This document shows, in pieces, positions 38,266 to 49,384 of a DNA stretch of 64,000 bases. Location: positions 60,556,661 through 60,620,660 of the forward strand of contig OY744528.1 of the NCBI GenBank assembly GCA_963556195.1. Reading direction: 5' to 3'. Under the pieces are notes generated by a model. It worked only from the letters and a program-made list of their open reading frames with translations. It made no database searches and was not told where the DNA came from. Numbering within the stretch: the stretch's first letter is position 1; each line of letters begins with the position of its first letter. Made by a program: the position numbers and the translations under genes. Source of the DNA: Sepiola atlantica. Lineage: Eukaryota; Mollusca; Cephalopoda; Sepiida; Sepiolidae.

Positions 38266-38348
<83 letters not shown>
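38266..38348. repeat. (AT)n microsatellite
   Basis: Abuts the broken RT fragment downstream. Confidence 0.98.
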
Positions 38349-38350
<2 letters not shown>

Positions 38351-38700
38351 CAACTATACCTATCCACTAGGGTAAATATATAGGCGTCATTTTCTATATA
38401 TGGACACATGGACTAAATAACCTACTGAATGTTCATCAATAGGCCAACAATTAAGACCACACAATAAAATTTACCACTGAATATTCACACACCTCAATTC
38501 CATTCCTGGATATAATAATCCGATTCAAAAATAACATATTATCTCCATCCATCTACACTAAACTGACAGACAATCACAAATTCTTCAACTGCTATAGCCA
38601 CCACCCTCTCAATCTAAAGAAATCCAGTATACATAGTGCCATCATCCGTGTTAAACGCATTTGTTCTAACCTCCATGATTAAATCTACCACATTCATAGA
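38349..38700 (+). pseudogene. Neptune/Poseidon-type PLE reverse transcriptase, C-terminal part
   Basis: The reading KYIGVIFYIWTHGLNNLLN starts at about 38371. The catalytic box that should read YIDD is YIGV here, so both Asp are lost. It continues, with two stops, to FTTEYSHTSIPFLDIIIRF, SIYTKLTDNHKFFNCYS, HHPLNLKKSS and RVKRICSNLHD (the thumb), then a stop near 38681. The (AT)n tract cuts off the upstream fingers and palm. This protein copies element RNA into DNA in intact relatives. Confidence 0.8.
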
Positions 38701-39044
38701 CAGACAATAACTCCTTAGATACAAGAAAAAAACGCATAAGACCGCATCCCCATGGTTTTACTCATGGCCAACATACACATCAACTTACACGTTCTCTAAC
38801 TAGAGACTGATATTACTTTTCGATGACACCCCACAAATATTTCCATTTTAGGAACCACCCATTAATGCAAAAAAATAACTACCTAATGTATTAAGTAAGC
38901 TAAGCACATCGAACAAAAACATAAATAATATGGTAACTATACCTGCAATAAACCTACACGTTTAGTCTGTCAGCATTAATCAAAAATTCCCCCTTTATAG
39001 TTCCAAACATACGCATTTTAATTCAACTGCCACGCCTTACCTGT

Positions 39045-39490
39045 GATAGCGTCAATGTAATTTATTACATTTTTGTACGAAATGTCCAAATAGTGGATAC
39101 ATCGCTTCAGACTAACCAACGATACGTGTTAGATAAATATCGACCCAGAAAACAGCAATGCTTCCCCCCTTTGTCAGAAACATGGAATATGAGAACTAAA
39201 GGACAACATAAGGGAATTGAGAGTTGCCAAAAGTAAACAAAATGGCCTTTTTCTACTCTCTTACTTTCCTTTTAGATTTAACAACCACAAACTAGTTATT
39301 AGACTAAATACATCAGACTTCCCAATAGCCGAATATTTTAACGAAACAGATCATACACTCCAAAACATCAAATGTATTTTTATCGACATCAATTTCTCGT
39401 CCACATATACACGCAAACATAAAGAAAGAAAATGAATTATTAAACCGAATACAAAAAGAACAGGTCTGAACTCTGATTTGAGGGGCTTGA
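39045..39490 (+). pseudogene. GIY-YIG endonuclease of the same PLE fragment
   Basis: CDSVNVIYYI (GIY counterpart, about 39044-39075) is followed after a frameshift by KCPNSGYIASD (YIG counterpart). A disrupted stretch comes next, then an open frame 39217-39435 with FRFNNHKLVIRLNTSDFPIA, EYFNETDHTL and KCIFIDINFSS, and a final KRTGLNSDLRGL after a stop. This order (IYYI, CPNSGYIG, R-x-H, HF/YFN..DH) is that of GIY-YIG endonucleases attached to such RTs. The sequence between 38700 and 39045 is undetermined. Confidence 0.75.
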
Positions 39491-39875
39491 ATATGTCTAA
39501 ATATTTTACAGACCGAAAAGAATTTGTATTTTGGAATTAAACTTTGTTCAATGAAGGAATCAGTTATTTTTAACTGTAATTCACGACGAGATGAATGTGC
39601 ACACGTGCATTAAATGAAAGACAGGGGTTGACTTTGTCAATCGCTAGAGAATACGTGTGAACTGACTTGCACGTTAAGACAAAGAAGGAACGCTGCAACA
39701 GGGTTAAACATTCCAGTTTATCTCAACGGTTTCATTTTCATTTTTTGACAAAGAGCAGAGGCTCACTAGAAATAATAAAAGTATAATAACACCTATAAGT
39801 TTACATGCTTTTACGTTTTCCATTATTTTTTATTTTTCAAATGGGAAGAAATTTATCATTTTAACCAAGAAACGG

Positions 39876-39879
<4 letters not shown>
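39491..39879. other. No gene seen
   Basis: No motif recognised. Confidence 0.45.

Positions 39880-39941
<62 letters not shown>
39880..39941. repeat. (AT)n microsatellite
   Basis: Pure AT tract; a short (AC)n follows at 39977-39990. Confidence 0.98.
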
Positions 39942-39944
<3 letters not shown>

Positions 39945-39997
39945 CGTTTATTGACTTAAATAATGCAATCTATTTACACACACACACACAATTATTT

Positions 39998-40150
39998 TTG
40001 TCTGTCCTCGGCTAGAGAAAGATATATCCTTCTAGACTGAGACATTTTTAGTTCTCTTCCAATCTAAGATCCTCGTTCTTGGAGAGGCGGATTAACCACA
40101 TAAAAACCTGACCTTGTGTCTAACGCTGCCTCCGTAGGGAGACAAATAAA
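39998..40150 (+). repeat. SINE-like dispersed repeat
   Basis: Homologous in blocks to 15940-16090 (CCTTCTAGACTGAG, ATCTAAGATC, ACCTTGTGTCT). Unknown family. Confidence 0.4.
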
Positions 40151-40194
40151 TAGGATGACACATAATTAGTAGCACTGTTCACTAAATCACCCCT

Positions 40195-40690
40195 CTCCAA
40201 AATGAGATTCTACTTTTTAGCCGATTATGCGTGAAGCCCCCGAAATACTTAGCAGAAAGAAAAAGTAACAAACAAAAATAATTATTTTAGAATTTAGAGT
40301 AGTGGATCAGTTTCGTATATAAATTAAACGTAAAATGATCCTCATTTCCGGGGCATTCTAAATTTTTGTTCATAATTTTTTTACCACTAACCCTAAGTCC
40401 GAATGGAAAGATTCTAAAACCACACGTAATCTCTTGGTAAACCCCCCAAAACGCACAGAATTTATCTTCTATAGCAAGTTTATTTTATTAACTGCTCTAC
40501 AACGCTGGAATAGCCCAGAAATGGCCCAGACTCATTTTACGTGAAAGTTACCTCTTCGTCTAAATTCTAAAAGAATTGATTTTTTTCTTCTTGCCACGTT
40601 TTCATGGTATTCACACGTAATCGCCTATAAAAAGTAAACTGTCATTTTTGTTTAGCTGAGGATTTTCTATCTATAACCTATTAATAATGG
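40195..40690. repeat. Foldback/MITE-like element
   Basis: The left end AAATGAGATTCTACTTTTTA plus GCCGATTATGCGTGAA is mirrored, with divergence, by the reverse complement of 40540-40670 (AAATGACAGTTTACTTTTTA, GGCGATTACGTGTGAA, TTTTAGAATTTAGA). The arms are about 110 bp around a ~270-bp core. Relatives are at 15525-15800, 47800-48170 and 48390-48775. Confidence 0.6.
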
Positions 40691-40696
40691 AGAGTA

Positions 40697-40723
40697 TGTA
40701 TCTGTCTGTCTGTCTGTCTGAAG
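40697..40723. repeat. (GTCT)n microsatellite
   Basis: ATCTGTCTGTCTGTCTGTCT. The flank TATTAATAATGGAGA(G/T)TATG recurs at 42739-42760 next to a similar tetranucleotide run. Confidence 0.85.
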
Positions 40724-41233
40724 CCGAAACTCCATCAGAGTAATATTACTATTTACTTAGTCTGCCAGCTTCTATATATACTACTACAAAAACCGCCGTA
40801 AGCACTATGCGCATTTCTCAATTTACATAATTAATTGCTTTTAAACTTCTAATAAATTAGTATATATACATTCATGATTGTTTTCTCCAGATTTCCACAT
40901 GTATTTACGCTATTTTGCTCGCTAACAATCTTACTTATAAATTATAATTATTTCTTTTATTATTTATATATGTATATATGTATATATATATGAAATGAGC
41001 TACGTAATCAATCTATCTACTGCGAAACTGATTGAACAGCCAGCATTACTCCATTTAATCGGTTACCTTTCTCTGATTATGAACACAAGACGGGCGCGTT
41101 ATTTAAAATGTAAACAAAACGCTGGCATTTACCGTGTAACTTCTACTCTGATTTTTTAAATTAAAACGTTCTGAGTCTGTTTATTTTCTTAATCTTATTA
41201 GCCATTATGTTTTAAAACACAAATTTATTGAAT
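40724..41233. other. AT-rich DNA, no gene seen
   Basis: No motif recognised. Confidence 0.45.
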
Positions 41234-42330
41234 CAAATGGTTTAATTAAAATAATATTTGATTTACAAAGTACTATTTAAAAACACACACACACTATAAT
41301 GAATTTAGTTTAGGTAAGAATTTTTTCGATAGCATTTAAAAAACTATTCGTGTTTACTGTATTTGATTTTTTAATAGTTTTATTTCAGGTACACCTTTTT
41401 TCCGATTCGAAAAACTTCCAATATTATCATTTTCTTACGACCTTAAATGTGTTCATGATTTCGGTTTCACCTTTTACGCTGTAAAGCTTTTATTTACAAA
41501 CTGTTTTTATTATTCCGTGTTTTACTTATTAAAATAAAAGATGTGTTTTTTTTCTTTTCTGTCAAGAAAAAAATTAACACATTGTACTGGAAAACAATAT
41601 CACTGATTTTAGAATCAAATTGTTTAATTAAAAAAGGTTATTTAACAAACACATACACACATTCTAACGAATTTAATTAATGTAAACTTTCCTTCCGATA
41701 GCATTTAAATAACTAATCGTGTTCACTGTATTTGATATTTTGGGTTTTTTTTTACTGTAGGACCCGCGCTAACTTTGGCCCCGTCGCTACGGTTAGTGTC
41801 AGGGTCAAAGTGGTGGTTAGGGTTAGGGTTTAGAGTTAGGGTTAGGGTCATGGTCAAAGTAAGCGCAGGTCCTACAGTATAAGAGTACCGATTTTTTTTA
41901 TTTTAGGTACACCTTCTTTTCAGATTTGAATAATAGTGTTCGCTGTATTTAGTTTTTTAAATTGTTGATTATAACAAATTCATTGAATCAAATTGTTTAA
42001 TTAAAATAATAATTGATTTAAAAATTACTATTTAAAAAACCACACACATTCTAATGAATTTAATTTATGTAAACTTTTTTCTCGAGAGCATTTAAATAAC
42101 TAATCGTGTTCGCTATGTTTGATTTTTTTACTGTTTTATTTTAGGTACTCATTTTCTCCGATTTGAAAACCTTCCAATATCTGCATTTTTTTACGACCTT
42201 AAGTATGTTTAGGATTTTGGCTTTACCTTTTACGCCGTAAAGCTTTTATTTGCAAACTGTTTTTATTATTCCGTGTTTAATTTATTAAAATAAAAGATGT
42301 GATTTTCTTCTCTTTTCTTCTTTTGTCAAC
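41234..42330 (+). repeat. Three tandem ~375-bp units
   Basis: AAATTGTTTAATTAAAA marks unit starts at about 41234, 41618 and 41990. Each continues through ACACACA, GAATTTA(A/G)TT, GCATTTAAA, CGTGTT(T/C)(A/G)CT and, in units 1 and 3, CTTACGACCTTAA-type and TTTACGCYGTAAAGC blocks to AAAATAAAAGATGTG. Unit 2 is interrupted by a MITE and is shorter. An inverted single unit is at 33700-34075. Confidence 0.75.
41755..41877. mobile_element. MITE with TTAGGG-rich core
   Basis: A 123-bp insert with terminal inverted repeats (left CTGTAGGACCCGCGCTAACT, right end reads CTGTAGGACCTGCGCTTACT on the other strand). It is flanked on both sides by TA (41753-41754, 41878-41879), so a Tc1/mariner-like TA duplication fits. 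The core has GGTTAGGGTTAGGGTTT and GTTAGGGTTAGGG. No coding. Confidence 0.8.
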
Positions 42331-42635
42331 AAAAAAATTAACCCAATTTTTTTTTTTTAATTTTCTTAACTAAAAATATTTCTAAGTATGGGGAAAGGTA
42401 AAAAAATGGGAATGGGGGGCAAAAAAAAAATTATTTTATAAATAAAAATATGGTGGAGGGTAAAAAAATTGGGGTGGGGTCGAAATTTTTTATTTATTTA
42501 TTTTTAACTAAAAATATTCTTGGTCGGAAACAAAGAAAATCAATGTCCAACCAGTTAAGAAATATGACTGGGGCTCCATCGGTTTACGTGTGAGCGTTTA
42601 TTTCTGACGCGGCAGCCTAGCAAAAATTATATTTG
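42331..42635. other. A/G-rich low-complexity DNA
   Basis: Two loose copies of GG(G/T)AAAAAAATGGG-type sequence. No gene. Confidence 0.45.
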
Positions 42636-42686
42636 CTAGTAGTAGTAGTAGTAGTAGTAATAATAATAATAATAATAATAATAATC
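42636..42686. repeat. (TAG)n-(TAA)n microsatellite, tail of a LINE-type end
   Basis: The flank ATCACTGACGATTATCTGTG plus TGAGAACTCCTAGTGA also flanks the (ATT)n at 62145-62192 in reverse orientation. The trinucleotide run is therefore probably the 3' tail of an RLE-LINE. Confidence 0.7.
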
Positions 42687-42884
42687 ACTGACGATTATCT
42701 GTGTGAGAACTCCTAGTGATTACAAATAATCATGATAATCTATTAATAATGGAGATTATGTATCTATCTGTCTATCTGAAACCCAAACTATACTATTTAA
42801 GACTATTGTACTTATCATGAAATAGTAGAGTATATACTATTTCAGACAAATGTACTATCTTTAAATGCGCAATTCAGGGGCAAA

Positions 42885-42935
42885 GTGTAGTGTAGTATCT
42901 GCTTTGTTGTCATGATACCATCCTCCCAGTCTTTT
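42885..42935 (+). repeat. U2-like short repeat
   Basis: CAAAGTGTAGTGTAGTATCT plus GCTTTGTTGTCATGATACCA matches the minus-strand repeats at 35643-35765. AAGTGTAGTATCTG is the U2 string. Confidence 0.55.
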
Positions 42936-42939
42936 TTAG

Positions 42940-44190
42940 TGTTTTATTTGTTATTTTCTGTTTTTTCATGTTTTTGTCAGTGTTTTTTGCGCTTTGGCGC
43001 CAATTTTTATGTTTTTTGATGGTTTCTTTTTTTTTACTTGTTTTTTTTAATGTTTTTTGTCAATTTTTTTTTTTTGCTCTTTGGCGCCAATTTGATATTT
43101 TTGCGTTTTTTTTGTATTTATTAGTTTTTTTAATGTGTTTAATGTTTTATGTCAATGTTTTTTTTCTCTTTGGCGCAAATTTTGATGTTTTTTATGTTTT
43201 TGTGTTTTAATTTGTTTTTTTATGTTTTTGTCTATTTTTTGCTTTTTACGCTAATTTTGATGTATTTTGATGTTTATTTTTGTTTTTCGTTTGTTTTTTT
43301 GTTTTTTTCATGTTTTTGTCAATTTCTGTATTTTTCTTAGACTCTTCGGCGCCTATTTTGAAGTTTTTTATATGTTTTTTGATGTTATTTGTACATGTTT
43401 TTCTCTTTGCTCTTTGGCGCTAATTTTTATGTTTTGTTTAATGTTTTTTGTTGTTTATTTGTGTTTTTGATGTTTTTTGATGTTTTTTGCAATTCTATTT
43501 TTGCCGCCAGTTTTGAAGTTTTTTTGTGTTTTCTTGTTTTTTATTTGTTTCTTTCATATTTTTTTATGTTTTTGTCACTATTTTCCTTTCCTTTTGGCGC
43601 CAATTTTGATGATTTTTAATGTGTTTTTTTGTTTGTTTTTTTATATTTATTTTCATGTTTTTTGTCAATGTTTTTTTTTTATAATTTATTTATTTTGCTT
43701 TTTGGTACCAATTTTGATGTTATTTTACGTTTTTTTTATTTGTTTTCTGATGTTTTTTCATTATTTTTCATGTCTTTTCATAATTTCTTATTTTTATTTT
43801 ATATATTTATTTAATTTTTTGGCTCACTGGTGCCAATTGTTATGTTTATGTTATTTTTTAATTTGCTTATTCATATTTTTTCCAATTTTTTACTTTTTGT
43901 GTTTTTTTTTTTTCCTATTTAGTGCCAATTTTGATGTTTTCTGATTTTTTTTTGCTTTCCCATGGTTTTGGCATTTTTTTTCTTTTTGGTGCCAATTTTG
44001 ATGTTTTCTTATGTTTTTTGTTTTTTTAGTGTTTTTTCATGTCTTTTGTCAATGTGATTTTTTGCTCTTTGGCGCCAATTTTTATGTTTTTTGATAGTTT
44101 CTTAGTTTTTTATTTGTTTTTTTATGGGTTTTTTAATGTTTTTGCCTACATTTAAATTTGTTTGCTACTTGGCGCCAATTTGATATTTCT
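42940..44190 (+). repeat. T-rich degenerate tandem array with TTGGCGCCAA
   Basis: About a dozen units of roughly 70-120 bp. Each contains (G/C)TCTTTGGCGCCAATTTTGAT or a close variant, followed by GTTTTTT and CATGTTTTTGTCAAT-type strings. The palindrome occurs near 42993, 43083, 43173 (GGCGCAAA), 43348, 43415, 43595, 43985 (GGTGCC), 44075 and 44170. All Phe-rich open frames here are artefacts of the T-richness. Confidence 0.8.
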
Positions 44191-44204
44191 TGGAGTTCTT
44201 TTGT

Positions 44205-44812
44205 TGTTGTTTTATGCAAGCACGGGGACAGAACCTCCTTCCTTTTTTGTTTGGTATAGGCCTTTATATTTAGTTATGGATAAGGCTTCTTTCCTACACA
44301 GTTTGCAGTATCTACCACTAGTTTTATTGGACCTAACCCATTTAATTATTTGCTAATTGAAGGCATAACAGTTCTTACTATTCTTAAGAGATCAGATATG
44401 AGTAGCAAGGGACGTGAGTTTTTTCATGGGTTTCGTTCTAAAAGGGTAAGTGTGTATAGAGATTCTAAACTCAATCGGACCCACCGTATTACTTAAATAT
44501 ACGGCCTCATTTGGAGGAGGTCTTATTGGAGTTTCCGTAGGGTTATTGTTTGGTACAGTGTCATAATCAATACTATTTTCGGTACCTGGTGTGTCCCTTG
44601 CTTAACAGTAAAATGACGTAATGCCACAAGTTTGAATCATTGCAGTTACATTTCGGGCCCGGGATCTGAGGGTTATTAAGCTTGTGGGCTGTATTTATTC
44701 TAACTGCATTGGAGCATATTTGTTGCTTCAAGTTTGATACTGTGGAGTACGAGATTCTGATTGCGTTTCTATTGAAAAGTTTACTATATCTATGTGGGAT
44801 ATACATCATTCT
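44205..44812 (-). pseudogene. GIY-YIG fragment of a PLE (third copy)
   Basis: Minus strand. KLFNRNAIRISYSTVSNLKQ (about 44783-44724) is the connector. KCNCNDSNL begins the zinc-binding motif, which then degenerates. A frameshift leads to VYLSNTVGPIEFRISIHTYP (YIG region and conserved R..H, about 44500-44440), then THI-stop-SLKN where a Trp codon has become TGA. KWVRSNKTSGRYCKLCRKEA follows, with C-x2-C near the end. It closely matches 20670-21547 in order, including the long Pro/Asn-rich spacer (NNNPTETPIRPPPNEAVYL). Non-functional. Confidence 0.75.
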
Positions 44813-45679
44813 TTATTATAGAGTGGAGGATAAGTACACAAAAATAACAAAATGAACCATCTTTTCTTGTGTCAACTGTTTGTGTAGTATTAACATAGAG
44901 ATTGTCCTACGTCCTTTATGTGTTGCTTATAATATGCATAACTCAAAACACTTAAAGCTTTTCAAAGTTTAACTGATATACTCAACTAGATCCTACAAAC
45001 ATTATTATAAAAAACTAGACATTTTTAAGTTACGGAAGATACTAATAACCTATTATCTTATACGCTTCTTCAGCTCTCCTGAATACTAGCCCAGTTTAGT
45101 ATCACGAAACCACGTATACTCTCAATGTTGTGACATTTTTCACTCATTCCTTTTCGCACTGTTATTTTTTGTTTGGATTTTTGAACGGTGTTTTAACTAA
45201 TTCGCTGTTACAGATAAAATATAAATATATTCAAATATACACACGACTATTATTATTGTAATAGATGAATATACTCTCAATGAAAACTTTCACCTTTTAT
45301 TTTAAACTCTGCACTAAAGACACTGTTTATTTCTATCAAGCAAAAATTCATCATGGCAGCCATTTAAACCGTTCATTTATGAAATCTCCAGAAGCTTTCG
45401 TACTTGCACTAGTGTCGCTAATTATCAGCTAGTCCTTGAGGCCACCATTTACTGCATGTCAAATCTATAGGGAGACAGTTTGCAGCTAAGCACAAACAAG
45501 AAAGAAAGTAGAAAGAACAAAATAAGTCTATTAACTTCTCAGTTTCTTGTCCTTTTTTCTTTGTCTATTTCTCTTTTTTCGTTTGTCTTGATTCGTCTTC
45601 TTATTTTGTCTCCCCTTCTTCTTAATCAGCTTCCTCTTCTTTTTCCCCATTATGACTTGCACTTATCAGCATCATTATC
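44813..45679. other. No gene recognised
   Basis: AT-rich to 45470, then pyrimidine-rich. A palindromic ATACTA...TAGTAT beside GAAACCACG occurs at 45084-45115. Confidence 0.4.
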
Positions 45680-46220
45680 ATTATTCAATCACTTGGAGTT
45701 CTTACAAAAGTCGTTACCAGTGATTTCTCACTGGCAAAAAAAAAGTGGTATTCCCTGGAGTCTGAGTGAAAACAAGACTCCTCATGTTTCCATTACACTT
45801 CGCTTCTTTTGATAAGCGTTGAAAGTCATTTTGCGTTATCGCAACAGCCATCCACCATTGATTTATCGCTAACAACGACCGTCTGGAATTTGAATGGCAA
45901 TAAGCTTTCGCAAGATGTCCGTGCTCTCGCGCCCTTCCAGTCGATATCTGGTTGGTGCTCTCTCTCCTAACTCTTTTCTCTTCGACCCTCAAGATCGGTC
46001 TGTGTGGTATCAGCTGAGGTTATTGCCACTTTTTTAGGAATAGAGTCTTGTTACAGTTTTTCTAGCTGATTTAGTTCCCTTGGGCTTCTGTTTTCTTTCT
46101 ATATATTTGCTTTATTTTTATTCAAACCTTTGTGTGGTTAATTAGCATTCGTAGCTTACGTGGGTTGGTTTTCACATTATATCATCATCATAATCATCAG
46201 CATCATCATCATCATCATCA

Positions 46221-46275
<55 letters not shown>

Positions 46276-47130
46276 CATTATTTTTATTTACTTTTTGTTC
46301 TCATACCAGCGGTTACCATTGTGTTCATGCTGATAGCGGGCATATGGTTTTCTTTGGAATCTGAGTGACAATAAGCTTACTCCAAATTACAGTATTCTCC
46401 TTTTCTTTTCAGTTATTATTTTTATTTTTTACTCAATTAAAGTTCCCACACCAGTTGTTACAAAAGATTTACCGCTGAAAAGGAAAACGCTGGTTTCCCC
46501 GTGAATCAGTAACCGCAGGATTTCCAGTCGTCTACGTTCTATTCTCTTTGTGTGATCGCAGCAGCCAGTTACCATTGATTTATCGCTGATTGCAGCCGGT
46601 GATTTTCTCTCGAATCTCAGTGACGATAAACATCTTAAACATCCCGTAACCTTATAGTCGATGTCTGGGTGGTACTATCTCTCTTCAGTTCAACCACCCT
46701 GACCTACTCTCGACTGCAAATTTCTGTGTTTATTTAGTTTTTCTGCCTTTTTTCTTCAGCTTCACTCTGCCGATGCCTTGACGATTATCATGTCTGATCT
46801 GGATGGGTTTGCATGTTTGTATATCTATGCACCAGACGATGTTGTGCCTTTTCTTCTTGTAATATTGCTTTAAGTTAGTGTTCGTCCATGTATAGTCGTT
46901 TCCGTTGTTCCCAGTAGACTACCATCCCAATCCATTAATGTTTACTTTTATATTTTTTAGGGCTACTTTGCTACATTCACTTATAAAGTGGCTTACCGTT
47001 TGGTCTCTTTGTCCACAGAGTTTATATTTGCCGTTATTCCTGGCTTTTACCTAATTTATTCTAATCACATTGTTTTGTGCAGCTGTCACTAACGATTCCG
47101 TTTCTCTGATGAAGTGTTTTGTCACACCCA
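45680..47130 (-). pseudogene. RLE-type LINE 3' part(s)
   Basis: Minus strand from 47130: SLVTAAQNNVIRIN, then a stop, then KARNNGKYKLCGQRDQTVSH and FISEC. This is the C-terminal CCHC segment with its first Cys changed to Tyr (about 47080-46980). WVVYWEQRKRLYMDEH (about 46930-46880) and a badly damaged endonuclease block follow. Then come repeated 3'-end sequences (46720-46440, 46370-46290, 46020-45690) sharing AAATCAATGGTAAC-type strings and GAGAACT...GAGT before AAT-type tails. At least two 3' ends are stacked here. No start or RT remains. Confidence 0.65.
46183..46278. repeat. (CAT)n-(TTA)n microsatellite
   Basis: Compound trinucleotide run, probably the 3' tail of the minus-strand LINE copy. 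Confidence 0.95.
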
Positions 47131-47259
47131 TTTACATGTATAATTTCTTTATTTCATCTTCTAAATCAATAAATGCGAATACTTTTTTACATTTATCACT
47201 CCTATATTATGATCAAAACGGGTTACTGTTATTTAAATCAAGAATACAACATTAGATCT

Positions 47260-47331
<72 letters not shown>

Positions 47332-47799
47332 GAGATAAAAGAGTCGAAGAGAATATTTTGACTGCCTAATTAGTATAACTATTTTTAAACAACTCATAAT
47401 TAATAAATGTCTAGTATTATTATTTTGGAATTGTATTCGCTTCTTTTTTGTTCGCTATCAATATGCAATAGTTTCGTCTATATTAACAGTAATTTATTTA
47501 AGTTATTTAATAAATAAATCGAAAAAACAACTAAAAAACTTTAAGTTTTAACTCCATACGCTCACCGACGACCGTATCGAAGGTTGTGCAAGCAAGGAAA
47601 GAAGGGGGAAGCGGGAGAGAGAGGGTGGTTGTCTCGGCTAGCTACAAACGAGGTAGAAGCGAGAAGAGAAAGGGTGAGTGGGGGGAGAGTGTCGTTGTCT
47701 CGCTCACTCTTTCTGCCCCCTTATCTCGCCCTCTTTCTGCAATGTTTACCTTTTTTAACTTGATGGAAAAAAGAAAAGAAAAAACAATTATTTTATAAT
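47131..47799. other. No gene seen; (AT)n at 47262-47328
   Basis: After the (AT)n tract the sequence is AT-rich, then purine-rich (47580-47690, AGCGAGAAG-type words). No protein recognised. Confidence 0.5.
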
Positions 47800-48170
47800 T
47801 TAAAGGGGAGGGAAATTTTCGTATATAAACTCAATTTTTCGGGTCAGTTTTAGAACAATTAACTGAATTCTTTTTTGTTATGGGAGTTGACTCCGCTGCA
47901 TTTATTTTGGAGGGTGGACGCTACTTTACATGTGGTCTTATGACCCTGCTACTCTGACTTAGGATTAGTGGTAAAACAAAATGTTGTTAAGTTCCTGAAT
48001 ACAATGGTCCGCAAATGTGGGAACATTTTATGTTAAATATATATACAACTGATCACTCACTCTAAATTCTAAAATATGTGTTTGTCTTTCTATTCGTTTT
48101 CCATGGAGAAAACACCTAGTGCCCTAAAAAAGCAGAATGTCATTTTTTTCGGAATGGTGAGGTATTAATG
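47800..48170 (-). repeat. Foldback-family copy
   Basis: The reverse complement carries TTTTAGAATTTAGAGTGAGT plus GATCAG and GTTCCCACATTTGCGG, matching 40285-40370. GACTTAGGATTAGTGGTAAA matches 48680 onward. Confidence 0.5.
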
Positions 48171-48389
48171 GAGGGAGTTAATCTGCAAATTTACCAATAT
48201 TTATTTGTTTTTAATCTTATACTTTTTTTTACTAGCCCCTTTTTTATTTTAATTTTAAGCAATTGATTTTAGTTGTGTTTACCTTTCCGGTGAAAATTAA
48301 ATAAATAGCTTTAAAATGATCTCATTAAATATCTTATTTGTATGGAAAAATATTGAAAGTTTGGATATAATTGTAGATTAACACTCCCT

Positions 48390-48775
48390 ACCCACCCCAA
48401 CCTCGATAAAAATGAGATTCTACTTTTCAGGCGATTACGTGTGAATACCCTGAAAAACCTAGCCGAAAGAAAACAACAAAAAATATTTTAGAATTTAGAA
48501 ATTAGTATATAAATGTAATGTAAAATAATCCTCTATTTTCATGCCATTCTAGGTGTTTATGTCAGTTAACCATTGTTTTAACATTGAAGATGAATTCTGT
48601 GCGTAATTTTTTCTAGAGAGGGAGGAACTTTTTTTGTGGCGATTTCGTGTGGTTTTACGACCTTGCCACTCAAACTTAGGGTTACTGTTAAAAACACATT
48701 AACTGCGCTAACAATCTAGAATGACACTAAATAGAATCTCATTTTTAAGGGGGGGGGGTAATTTAGCTGAGGATG
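48390..48775 (+). repeat. Foldback-family copy
   Basis: Begins AAAATGAGATTCTACTTTTC plus AGGCGATTACGTGTGAATAC. The right end, reverse-complemented, again reads AAAAATGAGATTCTATTTAG. ACTTAGGGTTACTGTTAAAA lies inside. Confidence 0.6.
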
Positions 48776-49384
48776 TTACTCTACAAATTTACCAAAGTTT
48801 ATTATAATTATGGTATTCTCTGAGTAAAAAACTTTTTTTTAAATTAACAACCCCCCCTCCTCTTAATTAATTGCGGGTGGGTTTGACTAGTATATTTATA
48901 AGATGAAATTTTGCATTGAAACACATGTAAATGGGTGTGAAAAAAACACTAAATAAACTTATGGCCATGCACAATGCACTTCGCCCGAACGATGATACTG
49001 GCCGACTGTATGTAAATAAGAAAGAAGAGGTAGATGACGATTAAATATTGACGACTGTGTGCATGATGCGATTAAAGGATTAGAACAATATATCACAAAA
49101 TGTATAGAGGCTGATTATCGCCGCCGAAAACATCGCCAAAGTGATCACTGTTGAAAGCAGTTGAACATGAAACAATAACAAAAACGACTGACCAAAAAAA
49201 TCACAAAAAAACATATTGACATGCAAATCACACTTGGCAAAGAAACGTAATTGCTTGTGAGAGCAGCGAAAAATAACGCGAGGAGAGCAAACTGCAAAAA
49301 AACAATAAAAACAGTAAATGTTAACTTTTGTGTAAAAGAGTAAATCACATCATGTGAATGCAGCAAACTAGCAAAAAAGGAATA
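48776..49384. other. No gene seen
   Basis: AT-rich. The minus-strand open frame 49366-49145 is hydrophobic but has no recognisable domain. Confidence 0.4.

Noticed and set aside
41820..41860. Interstitial telomere from chromosome fusion
   Set aside because: The TTAGGG repeats are inside a 123-bp TA-flanked inverted-repeat insert, so transposition explains them better.
42968..43944. Phe-rich membrane-protein-like frames
   Set aside because: Translations of the T-rich tandem array; no conserved start or domain.
45075..45125. CTGAATA...GAAACCACGTATAC as a hammerhead
   Set aside because: The core G8 is not present, there are extra bases after stem II and no stem I pairing.
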